Below are positions 9,393-18,172 of a stretch of 64,000 bases of DNA, one piece after another. Every line of letters begins with the position of its first letter. The first letter of the stretch is position 1. The translations under genes and the position numbers were made by a program. The notes beneath the pieces were generated by a model. That model was not told the origin of the DNA, made no database searches, and saw only the letters and a list, made by a program, of their open reading frames with translations. Source of the stretch: an uncultured Rhizobiaceae bacterium (GTDB lineage Bacteria > Pseudomonadota > Alphaproteobacteria > Rhizobiales > Rhizobiaceae). The stretch spans positions 868,001 to 932,000 of the forward strand of contig CATOTF010000002.1 of assembly GCA_951813045.1 (NCBI GenBank). The letters are read 5' to 3'.

Positions 9393-9412
9393 AACATACT
9401 ACTGAGTATGTT
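9393..9412. promoter_or_regulatory. Inverted repeat, probable TetR operator in divergent promoter
   Basis: AACATACT and AGTATGTT form perfect 8-bp arms around a 4-bp spacer (ACTG). The site lies 13 bp outside the TetR start and 57 bp before the rightward SDR gene, a classic position for an operator controlling both operons. The assignment to the adjacent TetR protein is inference. Confidence 0.65.
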
Positions 9413-9469
9413 GTCAACCGGCTCCTGACGACATAGAGTTTTGATAACAGAATTGCGGAGAAGCATTTC

Positions 9470-10297
9470 ATGGCATCATACTTGGATCACCTTTATTCGG
9501 TTGAAGGAAAAATTGCTCTCGTCACCGGAGGTGCGACCGGCATCGGTCGCATGATGGCTGAAGCACTGGTCAGAGCCGGAGCTCATGTGATGATCTGTTC
9601 GCGTAAATCCGAGCATTGCAAAGCGGTGGCTGCGGAACTGAATGGGCTTGACGCAACAGGTTCTGCGGAAGGGTTCGGAGCAGACCTTGGATCGGAAGAA
9701 GGGGTGAAGGCTGCCGCGAGTGAAGTTAAAAAACGTACGGATAAACTGCACATATTGGCTAACAACGCTGGCGCCACATGGGGGTCGAGCTATGAGGAGT
9801 TTCCAAGGTCGGCATGGGACAAGATCAATAATCTTAATGTGACATCGATATTCGAGCTAACGCGTGATTTAACCCCATTGCTTGAGGCCGCTGCCAGTGA
9901 TGCTGATCCGGCACGTATTATCAATACCGCATCTGTTATGGGCATCATGCCTGTAGCGGATGGCTGTTATTCCTATTCGACGTCAAAGGCTGCCGTTATT
10001 CATCTTACTAAAATTCTGGCAAATGAGATGACTAAAAAACGCATTACTGTAAATGCATTCGCTCCGGGCCCCTTCCCAAGCAAAATGACAGCCTTTGCTA
10101 CGGCAACTGAAAAAGGATCAGCGGCAACAGGGGCTAAAAATCCTTTGGGTCGTATCGGACGCCCCGAAGATATTGCTGCAGCCACCCTGTTTTTGTGCGG
10201 TTATGGAGGGTCTTATATAACCGGCACAACCATTCCACTGGATGGTGGATATCTTGTCGATACAGGTGATGAATCCCTATTTCCTGAGGTCGTATAG
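9470..10297 (+). CDS. SDR-family oxidoreductase
   Basis: This 275-residue short-chain dehydrogenase has the cofactor loop TGGATGIG at residues 19-26, the NNAG motif (LANNAGA) and the catalytic YSTSK (Tyr-x3-Lys) about two-thirds along. The C-terminal GTTIPLDGGY is also present. Arg/Ser after the beta-2 strand (ICSRKSE) suggests NADP preference. It resembles 3-oxoacyl or 3-hydroxyacyl reductases. It heads the rightward operon and its stop directly abuts the MaoC start. Confidence 0.88.
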   Translation: MASYLDHLYSVEGKIALVTGGATGIGRMMAEALVRAGAHVMICSRKSEHCKAVAAELNGLDATGSAEGFGADLGSEEGVKAAASEVKKRTDKLHILANNAGATWGSSYEEFPRSAWDKINNLNVTSIFELTRDLTPLLEAAASDADPARIINTASVMGIMPVADGCYSYSTSKAAVIHLTKILANEMTKKRITVNAFAPGPFPSKMTAFATATEKGSAATGAKNPLGRIGRPEDIAAATLFLCGYGGSYITGTTIPLDGGYLVDTGDESLFPEVV

Positions 10298-10774
10298 ATG
10301 AGTGATAGACAAACAATCAGTCTTGAAGAATTGAATGCACAAGTGGGTGGCGAACCCAGATTTTCGCGCTGGTATACTATTGACCAAAGCCGGATCGACA
10401 GTTTCGCCGATGATACCGAAGACTGGCAATTTATTCATGTCGACCCCGAACGGGCAGTTGAAACGCCGTTCCGCGGCACCATTGCCCACGGTTTCCTTTC
10501 GCTGTCCATGCTGTCGGCAATGAGTTACGACAGTGAGTTGCCGCTCGAAAACACAGCTATGGGCATAAATTACGGGTTCAATAAGGTTCGATTTACCTCG
10601 CCGGTAAAATCAGGAGCCAAAATCCGAGCAAAATTTGTAACAAAATCAGTTGATCAGAAAACCGAAAACAGCGTGTTGATCACGCGCTTGGTGACTGTAG
10701 AAATTGAAGATGAAAAGCGCCCGGCGCTATCCGCCGAATGGCTGGGGTATATTGTGATGGAGAAAGATGCGTGA
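10298..10774 (+). CDS. MaoC-family (R)-specific enoyl-CoA hydratase
   Basis: This 158-residue hotdog-fold hydratase contains the hydratase-2 motif: the catalytic Asp/His segment in DTEDWQFIHVDPERA, followed by TPFRGTIAHGFLSLSM. It hydrates 2-enoyl-CoA to a 3-hydroxyacyl-CoA. It is a single-domain form with no SDR or SCP2 fusion. The next gene, an MFE-2-like SDR, overlaps its stop by 4 bp (GTGA), so hydratase and dehydrogenase are coupled as in the fused eukaryotic MFE-2 protein. Confidence 0.88.
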   Translation: MSDRQTISLEELNAQVGGEPRFSRWYTIDQSRIDSFADDTEDWQFIHVDPERAVETPFRGTIAHGFLSLSMLSAMSYDSELPLENTAMGINYGFNKVRFTSPVKSGAKIRAKFVTKSVDQKTENSVLITRLVTVEIEDEKRPALSAEWLGYIVMEKDA

Positions 10775-11682
10775 GTGAAATTCGTTATGACAACCAGGTA
10801 GTCATTATAACAGGTGCCGGCAACGGGCTTGGCAAAAGCCATGCACTTGAGTTCGCAAAGCGCGGTGCAAAGGTTGTTGTAAACGACTTTGGTGGCGCGC
10901 GTGATGGTTCAGGCGGGTCATCCGCTGCCGCGCAAGCCGTTGTTGATGAGATAAAATCCGGTGGCGGTGAAGCACTCGCAAATGGTGCTAATGTTGCTGA
11001 TCGGGATCAGGTGGCAGCGATGGTTCAACAGACGATGGATGCCTATGGCCGCATCGATGTATTGGTGAATAATGCTGGCATCTTGCGCGATCGCAGTTTT
11101 GGTAAAATGTCAGGCGAGGAATGGGATGCCGTTGTTGCGGTTCATTTAACCGGTTCAGCCAATTGTACGTTGGCAGTGTGGAACCAGATGAAGGCCCAAA
11201 ACTATGGCCGTATCGTCATGACGACATCGACCTCTGGCATTTACGGAAATTTTGGCCAAGCCAATTATGGAGCAGCCAAGGCCGGTGTTTGGGGTATGAT
11301 GAATACGCTGCACATTGAAGGGGCGAAGAATAACATTCACGTAAATTGCATCTCTCCAACGGCTGCTACGCGTATGACAGAAGATGTCATTCCGTCAGAA
11401 GCCTTGGGGCACCTTGATCCCAAATGGGTAACACCGGCGGTTCTATTCTTGGGCTCTAAAGAAGCGCCAAGTCGTAATATCGTGCTTGCGGGTGCCGGCG
11501 GCTATACAGTTGCAAAATTGATGGAAGCCGAGGGTGTCTTCTTTTCAGAAGCCGACCGTACACCTGAGATGATTGCCGAAAACTGGGGCGCCATGACGGA
11601 TATGTCGGACGCCCGGGAGATGATGCAGGGCAATGACCATGTGATGAAAATGGTGCAAAAAGCTATGGCTTCGGGCAGTTGA
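10771..11682 (+). CDS. SDR-family 3-hydroxyacyl-CoA dehydrogenase (MFE-2/HSD17B4-like)
   Basis: This protein of about 303 residues has the N-terminal ITGAGNGLGKSHALEFAKRG loop, then VVNDFGGARDGSGGSS. That segment is characteristic of the dehydrogenase domain of peroxisomal multifunctional enzyme type 2. The catalytic YGAAK is present (QANYGAAKAGVWG). The GTG at 10771 is chosen as start because it overlaps the MaoC stop; an in-frame ATG at 10738 would extend deep into the MaoC gene. It would oxidise the (R)-3-hydroxyacyl-CoA made by the upstream hydratase. Confidence 0.88.
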   Translation: MSEIRYDNQVVIITGAGNGLGKSHALEFAKRGAKVVVNDFGGARDGSGGSSAAAQAVVDEIKSGGGEALANGANVADRDQVAAMVQQTMDAYGRIDVLVNNAGILRDRSFGKMSGEEWDAVVAVHLTGSANCTLAVWNQMKAQNYGRIVMTTSTSGIYGNFGQANYGAAKAGVWGMMNTLHIEGAKNNIHVNCISPTAATRMTEDVIPSEALGHLDPKWVTPAVLFLGSKEAPSRNIVLAGAGGYTVAKLMEAEGVFFSEADRTPEMIAENWGAMTDMSDAREMMQGNDHVMKMVQKAMASGS

Positions 11683-11695
11683 GGGCATTCATGCA

Positions 11696-12733
11696 ATGAG
11701 TAATGCGCTCGATGAAAATACGTTGGCACCGTGGTTGGAGCAACATGTGTCTGGTTTTGCAGGCTTTCGCCAGCTAACGAAGTTCGGCCATGGTCAATCG
11801 AACCCGACCTATAGGATAGACGCGGATTCAGGAACATATGTGCTGCGGGCGAAACCACCCGGTGAACTGCTAAAATCCGCTCATGCTGTTGATCGTGAAC
11901 ACCGCGTTATGAATGCACTGGGCCCAACTGATGTGCCAGTTCCAAATATGCTGGCAATTTCGCAAGAAGGCGAAGCCTCACCCATTGGCCGTATGTTTTT
12001 CGTTATGCAATTCCTCGAAGGGCGCATTTTCTGGGACCCTGCGCTTCCCGAAATGGATGATAATGATGCCCGTTTTCGTGTTTACGACGCGATGAATGAT
12101 ACGCTCGCGAAATTGCACAATGTTGATCCAATTGCGCTGGGTCTTGAGACCTTTGGAAAACCCGGCAGCTATTTTGCCCGGCAAACCGACCGCTGGGCAA
12201 AGCAATATCGCGCGTCCGAGGTGGAGTATAATCAAACCGTTCATGATGTGATTGCATGGCTGGAAAAGAACATGCCGGAAGATGATGGCATTGTCTCGAT
12301 CGTTCACGGGGACTACCGCATGGACAATATGATTTTTGCGCCCGATCGGGAGGAGGTTTTGGCAGTTCTCGACTGGGAACTGTCAACACTGGGCCATCCG
12401 CTTGCTGATCTTGCTTATCAATGTATGCAATGGCGATTGCCCCATGACAGTGGTATGAAGGGCCTTGGCGGGTTGGATCGAAATGCTTTGGGTATTCCCA
12501 CGGAGGAAGAATATGTCGCCGCCTATTGCCAGCGCCGCGGCATTGCCTCGATCCCCAATTGGTCATTCTACATCGCGTTTTGCTTTTTCAAACTCACCGG
12601 CATTCTGCAAGGCGTCTATAAACGGGCGTTGGATGGCAATGCTTCCAACCCGAAACGGGCAAAAGAAATGTCCTTTGCTATTCCCTTGCTTGCACAAGCA
12701 GCCATGGATGAAATCAAAAGAGGCGAAGCATGA
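11696..12733 (+). CDS. APH-like phosphotransferase (ACAD10/11 kinase-domain type)
   Basis: This 345-residue protein of the aminoglycoside phosphotransferase/choline kinase fold has the Brenner motif HGDYRMDNMIF and the metal-binding DWELSTLGHPLADLAY. Those exact forms recur in the N-terminal domain of ACAD10/ACAD11 and in LvaA-type hydroxyacyl-CoA kinases. It is not an antibiotic resistance gene by context: it sits between two SDRs in an acyl-CoA operon and overlaps the next gene by 4 bp. A role in phosphorylating a 4-hydroxyacyl-CoA is inference from the family and from the ACAD11-like gene on the other side of the promoter. Confidence 0.85.
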   Translation: MSNALDENTLAPWLEQHVSGFAGFRQLTKFGHGQSNPTYRIDADSGTYVLRAKPPGELLKSAHAVDREHRVMNALGPTDVPVPNMLAISQEGEASPIGRMFFVMQFLEGRIFWDPALPEMDDNDARFRVYDAMNDTLAKLHNVDPIALGLETFGKPGSYFARQTDRWAKQYRASEVEYNQTVHDVIAWLEKNMPEDDGIVSIVHGDYRMDNMIFAPDREEVLAVLDWELSTLGHPLADLAYQCMQWRLPHDSGMKGLGGLDRNALGIPTEEEYVAAYCQRRGIASIPNWSFYIAFCFFKLTGILQGVYKRALDGNASNPKRAKEMSFAIPLLAQAAMDEIKRGEA

Positions 12734-13524
12734 GTGTTGAGCAGACTTTCGAAGACCAAACGGTTTTGATAACAGGAGCTGCTGGCGGGTTTGGACGATC
12801 TGCATCACGCCTGTTCGCGGAGCGCGGTGCCAATTTAGTTTTGAGCGATTTCAACGCGGAAGGTCTGCGGGAACTGGTGACTTCTTTAAATGGTGACGGA
12901 CACACTGTGGAGTCTCTGGTTGGCAGTGTTGCCGAGGAATCCCATTGTAAGGAAACTGTCGAATTTGCGGTGGAGAAGTTTGGGCGATTGGATATTGCAA
13001 TCAACAATGCTGGAATTGGTCACGATCCGGCAAAGACTGCTGATGTTGATTCCGCGCAGGCCATGATGACATTGCAGGTTGATTTGATGGGCGTTTTTTA
13101 TGGCATGAAATATCAGATCAAAGAGATGGAAAAAGGTTTCGCAGATCATCAAAGAACTGCGAGCATTCTCAACGTTGCGTCCCTTGCGGGATTGGGTGGG
13201 GCACCAACAATTGGCATGTATGCTGCGGCGAAGTTCGGTGTTGTGGGTCTGACGAAATCGGCAGCCCTCGAATATGCCCGTCGTGGAATTCGTATCAATG
13301 CAATTTGTCCCGCGTTTGCTCGCACACCGATGGTGGAGGACGGTTTGCTTGCTGCATCTGGCGGCGGGAAAGAAGCCGAAGATTTTCTAACGCGCGGCGT
13401 GCCCATGAGGCGTCTGGCGGAGCCGGAAGAAATTACGCGCTCCATGTTGTGGATGTGCGACCCGCGCAATTCATTCATGACGGGTCAGGCGGTTGCGCTG
13501 GATGGTGGCACAAGTGCCATGTGA
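12730..13524 (+). CDS. SDR-family oxidoreductase
   Basis: This 264-residue short-chain dehydrogenase has the cofactor loop ITGAAGGFGRSASRLF, Asp after beta-2 (LVLSDFNAEG, suggesting NAD), the INNAGIG motif and catalytic YAAAK (MYAAAKFGVVGL). The C-terminal TGQAVALDGGTSAM is also present. It is the third SDR of the operon and starts inside the phosphotransferase stop (ATGA). It probably oxidises a hydroxy intermediate distinct from the one handled by the MFE-2-like enzyme. Confidence 0.88.
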   Translation: MSVEQTFEDQTVLITGAAGGFGRSASRLFAERGANLVLSDFNAEGLRELVTSLNGDGHTVESLVGSVAEESHCKETVEFAVEKFGRLDIAINNAGIGHDPAKTADVDSAQAMMTLQVDLMGVFYGMKYQIKEMEKGFADHQRTASILNVASLAGLGGAPTIGMYAAAKFGVVGLTKSAALEYARRGIRINAICPAFARTPMVEDGLLAASGGGKEAEDFLTRGVPMRRLAEPEEITRSMLWMCDPRNSFMTGQAVALDGGTSAM

Positions 13525-13569
13525 GCAGAAATCAAATACGAAAAAGGTATTGGACCGAAGGATAGCAAG

Positions 13570-14766
13570 ATGGATTTGAATTACACGGTTGACGAACAGG
13601 ATTTTCAAAGCGAGGTTCATGGCTTTTTTAAAACAAAACTACCGAACGATCTGAGCCGTAAGGTGAAAGAAAAGAAAAGGCTTTCAAAGGAAGATATGGA
13701 AACATGGCACGCCATCCTTAACGAGGCGGGCTATTTGAATGCCCATTGGCCAGTGGAATTCGGCGGAAAAGGCTGGAATGCTATTCAACGCGACATATTC
13801 GATGTTGAAAGCAGCGCTGCTGGCGCACCTCGCGTTGTGCCTTTTGGCGTGAATATGTTGTCGCCTGTTCTCATGGCATTCGGCTCAAAAGAACAGCAGC
13901 AACATTATTTGCCGCGTATTCTCGACGGCACCGACTGGTGGTGTCAGGGTTATTCCGAACCGGGTTCCGGGTCTGATCTGGCTTCACTGAAAATGAGCGC
14001 CGTGCGGGACAGTGATCATTATGTTCTAAACGGGCAAAAGACCTGGACCACGCTTGGCCAACACGCCAATATGATCTTCTGCCTCGTACGCACATCAAAA
14101 GAAGGAAAACCTCAGGAAGGTATTTCCTTTATTCTGGTGGATATGGATACGCCCGGTGTTGAAGTGCGCCCGATCATTATGCTCGAAGGCACTCATGAGG
14201 TAAATGAAGTCTGGTTCACCGATGTGCGTGTGCCTGCCGAAAACCTTGTTGGCGAAGAAAATAAAGGCTGGACCTACGCCAAATATCTTCTCGTCCACGA
14301 ACGCTCCGGCATCGCCGGTGTTGGTGATGCGCTGGCGAGTATTGAGCACTTGAAACATATCGCTCAGGACCAGAAAAAAGACGGAAAACCGCTTGCCGAT
14401 GATCCCATGTTTGCCGCGCGCCTGTCCGAGATCGAAATTGATCTTTCAGCGATGCGCACCACCAATATGCGCGTCATGCAGCAGGCCGCTGAAGGTGCGC
14501 CTCCGGGGCCTGAAGTTTCCATGTTGAAAGTAAAAGGCACGGTGTTGCGGCAATCAATCAATGATCTGACCCGCCGGGCACTCGGACCATACGCCATGCC
14601 ATTCGTCTCCGAAGCGCTGGATTTCGGTTATAACGAAAAACCGATTGGGCCAGATTACGCCAACCCGATGTCGATGGATTATTTCAACCATCGCAAGACC
14701 AGTATTTACGGCGGCTCAAATGAAATTCAACGTAATATCATCTCCAAGATGATGATGGGGCTATAA
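13570..14766 (+). CDS. Acyl-CoA dehydrogenase
   Basis: This 398-residue FAD-dependent dehydrogenase has WWCQGYSEPGSGSDLASLK (FAD and substrate loop), KTWTTLGQHANMIF, and the C-terminal IYGGSNEIQRN. The position of the usual C-terminal catalytic Glu is Gly. That fits the large-subunit type, in which the base lies elsewhere, as in the heteromeric FadE-type enzymes of steroid side-chain degradation. It is immediately followed (5 bp) by a second, divergent dehydrogenase gene, the arrangement of such alpha2beta2 pairs. A GAAGGA ribosome site precedes the ATG. Confidence 0.9.
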   Translation: MDLNYTVDEQDFQSEVHGFFKTKLPNDLSRKVKEKKRLSKEDMETWHAILNEAGYLNAHWPVEFGGKGWNAIQRDIFDVESSAAGAPRVVPFGVNMLSPVLMAFGSKEQQQHYLPRILDGTDWWCQGYSEPGSGSDLASLKMSAVRDSDHYVLNGQKTWTTLGQHANMIFCLVRTSKEGKPQEGISFILVDMDTPGVEVRPIIMLEGTHEVNEVWFTDVRVPAENLVGEENKGWTYAKYLLVHERSGIAGVGDALASIEHLKHIAQDQKKDGKPLADDPMFAARLSEIEIDLSAMRTTNMRVMQQAAEGAPPGPEVSMLKVKGTVLRQSINDLTRRALGPYAMPFVSEALDFGYNEKPIGPDYANPMSMDYFNHRKTSIYGGSNEIQRNIISKMMMGL

Positions 14767-14771
14767 TCCAG

Positions 14772-15896
14772 ATGGACTTTAATCACACAGAAGAACGGCA
14801 AATGCTTGCTGATATGGCCGGCCGTTTTGTGCGCGAGCAATATGAGATCGAAACCCGCCACAAGAATGCTGAATCAGATGACGGGTTCTCCCGTGAGACG
14901 TGGGGGCAGCTTGCGGAGCTTGGCTTGATTGGCGCGCTTTTTTCCGAGGATGCAGGTGGGTTTGGCGGTGCTGGTTTTGATGTTGCAGTTGTCTTTGAGC
15001 AGTTTGGTCGAGGGCTGGTCGTTGAACCTTTCCTTGCGAACTTGCTTGCAGGAACTGCGCTAACTGATGGAAATGAATCTCAAAAAACTATTCTTGAGAG
15101 TGTTATTACTGGTGAAACTCTCTTGGCCTTTGCCCATGGCGAACCTTCGGGGCGTTACTACGCCAGCCATGTGGAAACGTCTGCGAAAGCTGCCGATGGC
15201 GGGTATGTTCTCAATGGCAATAAGGGCGTCGTGATTTCTGGCGATACTGCAGATCATCTTGTTGTATCTGCGCGTACCTCCGGCGCAGGTGATGATAAAG
15301 ACGGTATTTCGCTGTTCCTGGTGCCAGCAAATGTCGACGGTGTTCACGTACGGGGCTACCCGACAATCGACGGGTACCGCGCAGCGGAAATTGCGTTGAA
15401 AGATGTCAAAGTCTCTGCCGATGCCTTGATTGGCGCGGAAGGGCGGGGGCTATCAATAATCGAAACCGCCCATGCCCGTGGCACGCTTGCTGTTTCCGCC
15501 GAGGCATTGGGGGCGATTGAAGTTGCGATTGACCTAACCCTTGAATACCTGAAGACTCGTAAACAGTTCGGTGTACCAATCGGCAAATTTCAAGCTTTAC
15601 AACATCGCATGGCGGATATGATGACCGAGCGGGAGCAAATCCGTTCAGCCCTTATCAACGCTGCTGGAAGTCTGGATTCAGATGAACGGGACTGGAATAT
15701 ATCCGCCCTGAAAAATCTTGTAGGTCGATCTGGTCGCAAGATAGCGGAAGAAGTTATTCAAATGCATGGCGGTATCGCGATGACATGGGAATATGCGGCA
15801 GGCCATTATTCCAAGCGTATCATCATGATTGACCATATGTTTGGTGACGAGGATCACCATCTGGAACAGATCATCAAAATTGGTAAAGCCGCGTGA
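14772..15896 (+). CDS. Acyl-CoA dehydrogenase (probable partner subunit)
   Basis: This 374-residue dehydrogenase has the ACAD fold with a short FAD loop region (LAFAHGEPSGRYYASHVE, GNKGVVISGDTADHLVV) that departs from the normal TEPxxGSD motif. The C-terminus is EEVIQMHGGIAMTWEYAAGHYSKR. The weak FAD-loop motif and the tandem position suggest it may act as the second subunit of a heteromeric dehydrogenase with the preceding gene. This is inference. It overlaps the thioesterase gene by 4 bp. Confidence 0.87.
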   Translation: MDFNHTEERQMLADMAGRFVREQYEIETRHKNAESDDGFSRETWGQLAELGLIGALFSEDAGGFGGAGFDVAVVFEQFGRGLVVEPFLANLLAGTALTDGNESQKTILESVITGETLLAFAHGEPSGRYYASHVETSAKAADGGYVLNGNKGVVISGDTADHLVVSARTSGAGDDKDGISLFLVPANVDGVHVRGYPTIDGYRAAEIALKDVKVSADALIGAEGRGLSIIETAHARGTLAVSAEALGAIEVAIDLTLEYLKTRKQFGVPIGKFQALQHRMADMMTEREQIRSALINAAGSLDSDERDWNISALKNLVGRSGRKIAEEVIQMHGGIAMTWEYAAGHYSKRIIMIDHMFGDEDHHLEQIIKIGKAA

Positions 15897-16309
15897 CACT
15901 ACCACCTCCCGCTGAAAAGCCGGAAAAAACTGTCGTGGCAGAAACTGGTCTGCAACGCGTGCTTGATTATGAGCACCGCATTTATGCGGATCGGTGCGAA
16001 ACCCATATGATGATGGATAATCGCCATACGAATCGGCACAACGGCCTGCACGGCGGCATGATCGCAATCCTGCTCGACAGCGCCTGCGGCTTTGCGGCCA
16101 GCCGCGCGTTGTCGGATGATGCCAATCAGCTGGTCTCCACGCTTTCCCTGACGACCAACTATGTGGCGCTCGCCAAACACCCCCATATTTACGCCATCGG
16201 CAAGACTTCAAGGGCAGGGCGTTCCGTGGTTTACGTCAACGGCGAGGTCTTTGACGGGAATGGCACATTAATCGCCACCGGATCGAGCGTTTTAAAGAAG
16301 GTGAAGTGA
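15893..16309 (+). CDS. PaaI-like hotdog thioesterase
   Basis: This 138-residue protein has the hotdog motif HNGLHGGMIAILLDSACGFAA, the catalytic/HGG region of PaaI-type acyl-CoA thioesterases, followed by ending strands GEVFDGNGTLIATGSSVLKK. The GTG start overlaps the upstream dehydrogenase stop by 4 bp. As the last gene of the operon it could hydrolyse dead-end CoA esters and recycle CoA. Substrate unknown. Confidence 0.85.
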   Translation: MTLPPPAEKPEKTVVAETGLQRVLDYEHRIYADRCETHMMMDNRHTNRHNGLHGGMIAILLDSACGFAASRALSDDANQLVSTLSLTTNYVALAKHPHIYAIGKTSRAGRSVVYVNGEVFDGNGTLIATGSSVLKKVK

Positions 16310-16330
16310 GATATCGTGATTTGCGATATC
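16310..16330. promoter_or_regulatory. Inverted repeat after thioesterase gene
   Basis: GATATCG and CGATATC are perfect 7-bp arms separated by 7 bp, starting one base after the thioesterase stop. No T-run follows, so it is either a weak hairpin ending the operon or an operator for the ETF-QO gene at 16438. The 107 bases from there to the ETF-QO start hold no other gene. Confidence 0.4.
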
Positions 16331-16437
16331 AGTGCAATTATCCCAACGATTGATCACGCGTCCACTGTGGTTTAACACGGTGAAAATATGAGCCTAAATT
16401 TCATGGCGCAAAGTGAATTTGCCAACAGGAGCCTGAC

Positions 16438-18123
16438 ATGAGCGACGAACTTGAACCCCGCGAAAGCATGGAATTTGACGTTGTTATCGTTGGGGGCGGA
16501 CCATCAGGTATTGCTGCGGCCATCAGGTTGAAACAGGTTGATCCCGACATCAACGTTGTTGTGCTGGAAAAAGGTGCGGAAATTGGTGCTCACATCCTTT
16601 CCGGTGCTGTTATCGACCCTGTTGCTGTAGATCGTCTTTTCCCCGATTGGCGCGACGAAGAAGACCATCCATTTAAGGTTCCCGTTCGCAAGGATAAATT
16701 CTATCTCATGGGTCCGGCTGGTAAAATACCATTACCAACCTGGGCCATGCCGAAGCTCATGAACAAACACGGTAATTACATTGTCTCACTTGGCAATGTG
16801 TGCCGTTGGATGGCCGAGAAAGCGGAAGCTCTGGGCGTTGAAGTCTTTCCCGGTTTTGCCGCATCCGAAGTGATTTATAATGAAGATGGTGCCGTTATCG
16901 GTGTCGCAACTGGCGACATGGGCTTGCAGCGCGATGGTACACCCGGCCCAAATTTTGAGCGCGGTGTCGAATTACACGGTAAATATGTTCTCATCGGAGA
17001 AGGCGCGCGCGGGTCTCTTGCAAAAACCCTGATCAATAAATTCAACCTTGATGAACATGCCAGCCCACAAAAATTTGGCCTGGGGTTCAAGGAACTCTGG
17101 GAAATCGACCCTGAAAAACACAGCGAAGGCACCGTGATGCACACGCTGGGCTGGCCGCTCGAAAATAACCAGGATGGTGGTTCATTCATCTATCACATTG
17201 AGAACAATCAGGTTTATGTCGGCTATGTTGTCGCGTTGGGGTATAAAAACCCATACCTGTCGCCGTTTGATGAATTCCAGAAATTCAAAACCCACACATC
17301 CGTTGCGCCCTTGCTGGAAGGGGGCAAGCGGATTGCTTATGGCGCTCGTGCGATCACCCAAGGCGGCTGGCAATCTGTGCCGCGGCTTTCATTTCCCGGT
17401 GGGGCGCTGATGGGATGCTCCGCCGGTTTTGTAAACGTGCCGCGTATCAAAGGCAGTCATAACGCCATGCTTTCCGGCATTATGGCCGCGGAACATGTTG
17501 CCGAAGCGCTGAAGGCGGGTCGCGCAAATGATGAGCTCGCAACCTATGAGGCAGCATGGCGCAACAGCGATATCGGCCGCGACCTCAATCCCGTGCGCAA
17601 TGTTAAACCGCTGGTTACGAAATACGGCTCCGTTCTTGGTACGCTAATTTCTGGTCTCGATATGTGGTGCACGTCGCTTTTGGGTGGCTGGTCACCTTTC
17701 GGCACGATGAAACATGAAAAGGCCGATTACCAGGCGACCGAACCGGCGTCAAAACATAAGCCAATTGAATATGGTCGTCCCGATGGGGTTTTAACCTTCG
17801 ACAAATCTTCATCCGTGTTTCTTTCGAATACCAACCACGGGGAAGACCAGCCCAAACATCTTCATTTGAAAGATGCGGACTTGCAGAAATCCTCGGAGTT
17901 CAGCGTCTACGCGGGCCTTTCCCGCCGCTATTGCCCGGTGGGTGTTTACGAATGGGTCGACGCGAATGGCGACGCGGCTAAAGAGGGTGCGGCTGATTTA
18001 GAATATGTGATCAACGCGCAAAATTGCGTGCATTGCAAAACCTGCGATATCAAAGATCCCAACCAGAATATCAACTGGGTACCACCACAAGGCGGGGAGG
18101 GGCCCGTCTATCCAAATATGTAA
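16438..18123 (+). CDS. Electron transfer flavoprotein-ubiquinone oxidoreductase
   Basis: This 561-residue membrane-associated enzyme carries electrons from ETF (reduced by acyl-CoA dehydrogenases) to ubiquinone. The FAD loop VVIVGGGPSGIAAAIRL is at the N-terminus. The C-terminal 4Fe-4S ligands are CPVGVYEW followed by NAQNCVHCKTCDIKDPNQNINW, all four cysteines present. The length matches the family. It follows the acyl-CoA operon with its own 128-bp upstream gap, and three or more dehydrogenases in the locus feed it. Confidence 0.96.
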   Translation: MSDELEPRESMEFDVVIVGGGPSGIAAAIRLKQVDPDINVVVLEKGAEIGAHILSGAVIDPVAVDRLFPDWRDEEDHPFKVPVRKDKFYLMGPAGKIPLPTWAMPKLMNKHGNYIVSLGNVCRWMAEKAEALGVEVFPGFAASEVIYNEDGAVIGVATGDMGLQRDGTPGPNFERGVELHGKYVLIGEGARGSLAKTLINKFNLDEHASPQKFGLGFKELWEIDPEKHSEGTVMHTLGWPLENNQDGGSFIYHIENNQVYVGYVVALGYKNPYLSPFDEFQKFKTHTSVAPLLEGGKRIAYGARAITQGGWQSVPRLSFPGGALMGCSAGFVNVPRIKGSHNAMLSGIMAAEHVAEALKAGRANDELATYEAAWRNSDIGRDLNPVRNVKPLVTKYGSVLGTLISGLDMWCTSLLGGWSPFGTMKHEKADYQATEPASKHKPIEYGRPDGVLTFDKSSSVFLSNTNHGEDQPKHLHLKDADLQKSSEFSVYAGLSRRYCPVGVYEWVDANGDAAKEGAADLEYVINAQNCVHCKTCDIKDPNQNINWVPPQGGEGPVYPNM

Positions 18124-18172
18124 TATTCGAAGGCCGCCAATTGAGCGACCTTCTAGTTTTAGGGGCAATTCC

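Noticed and set aside
12003-12566. 187-codon minus frame inside the phosphotransferase gene
   Set aside because: No ribosome site, odd composition, fully inside a well-supported gene.
11696-12733. Aminoglycoside resistance kinase
   Set aside because: The motifs are shared with APH enzymes, but the operon and the ACAD10/11-type sequence forms argue for acyl metabolism.
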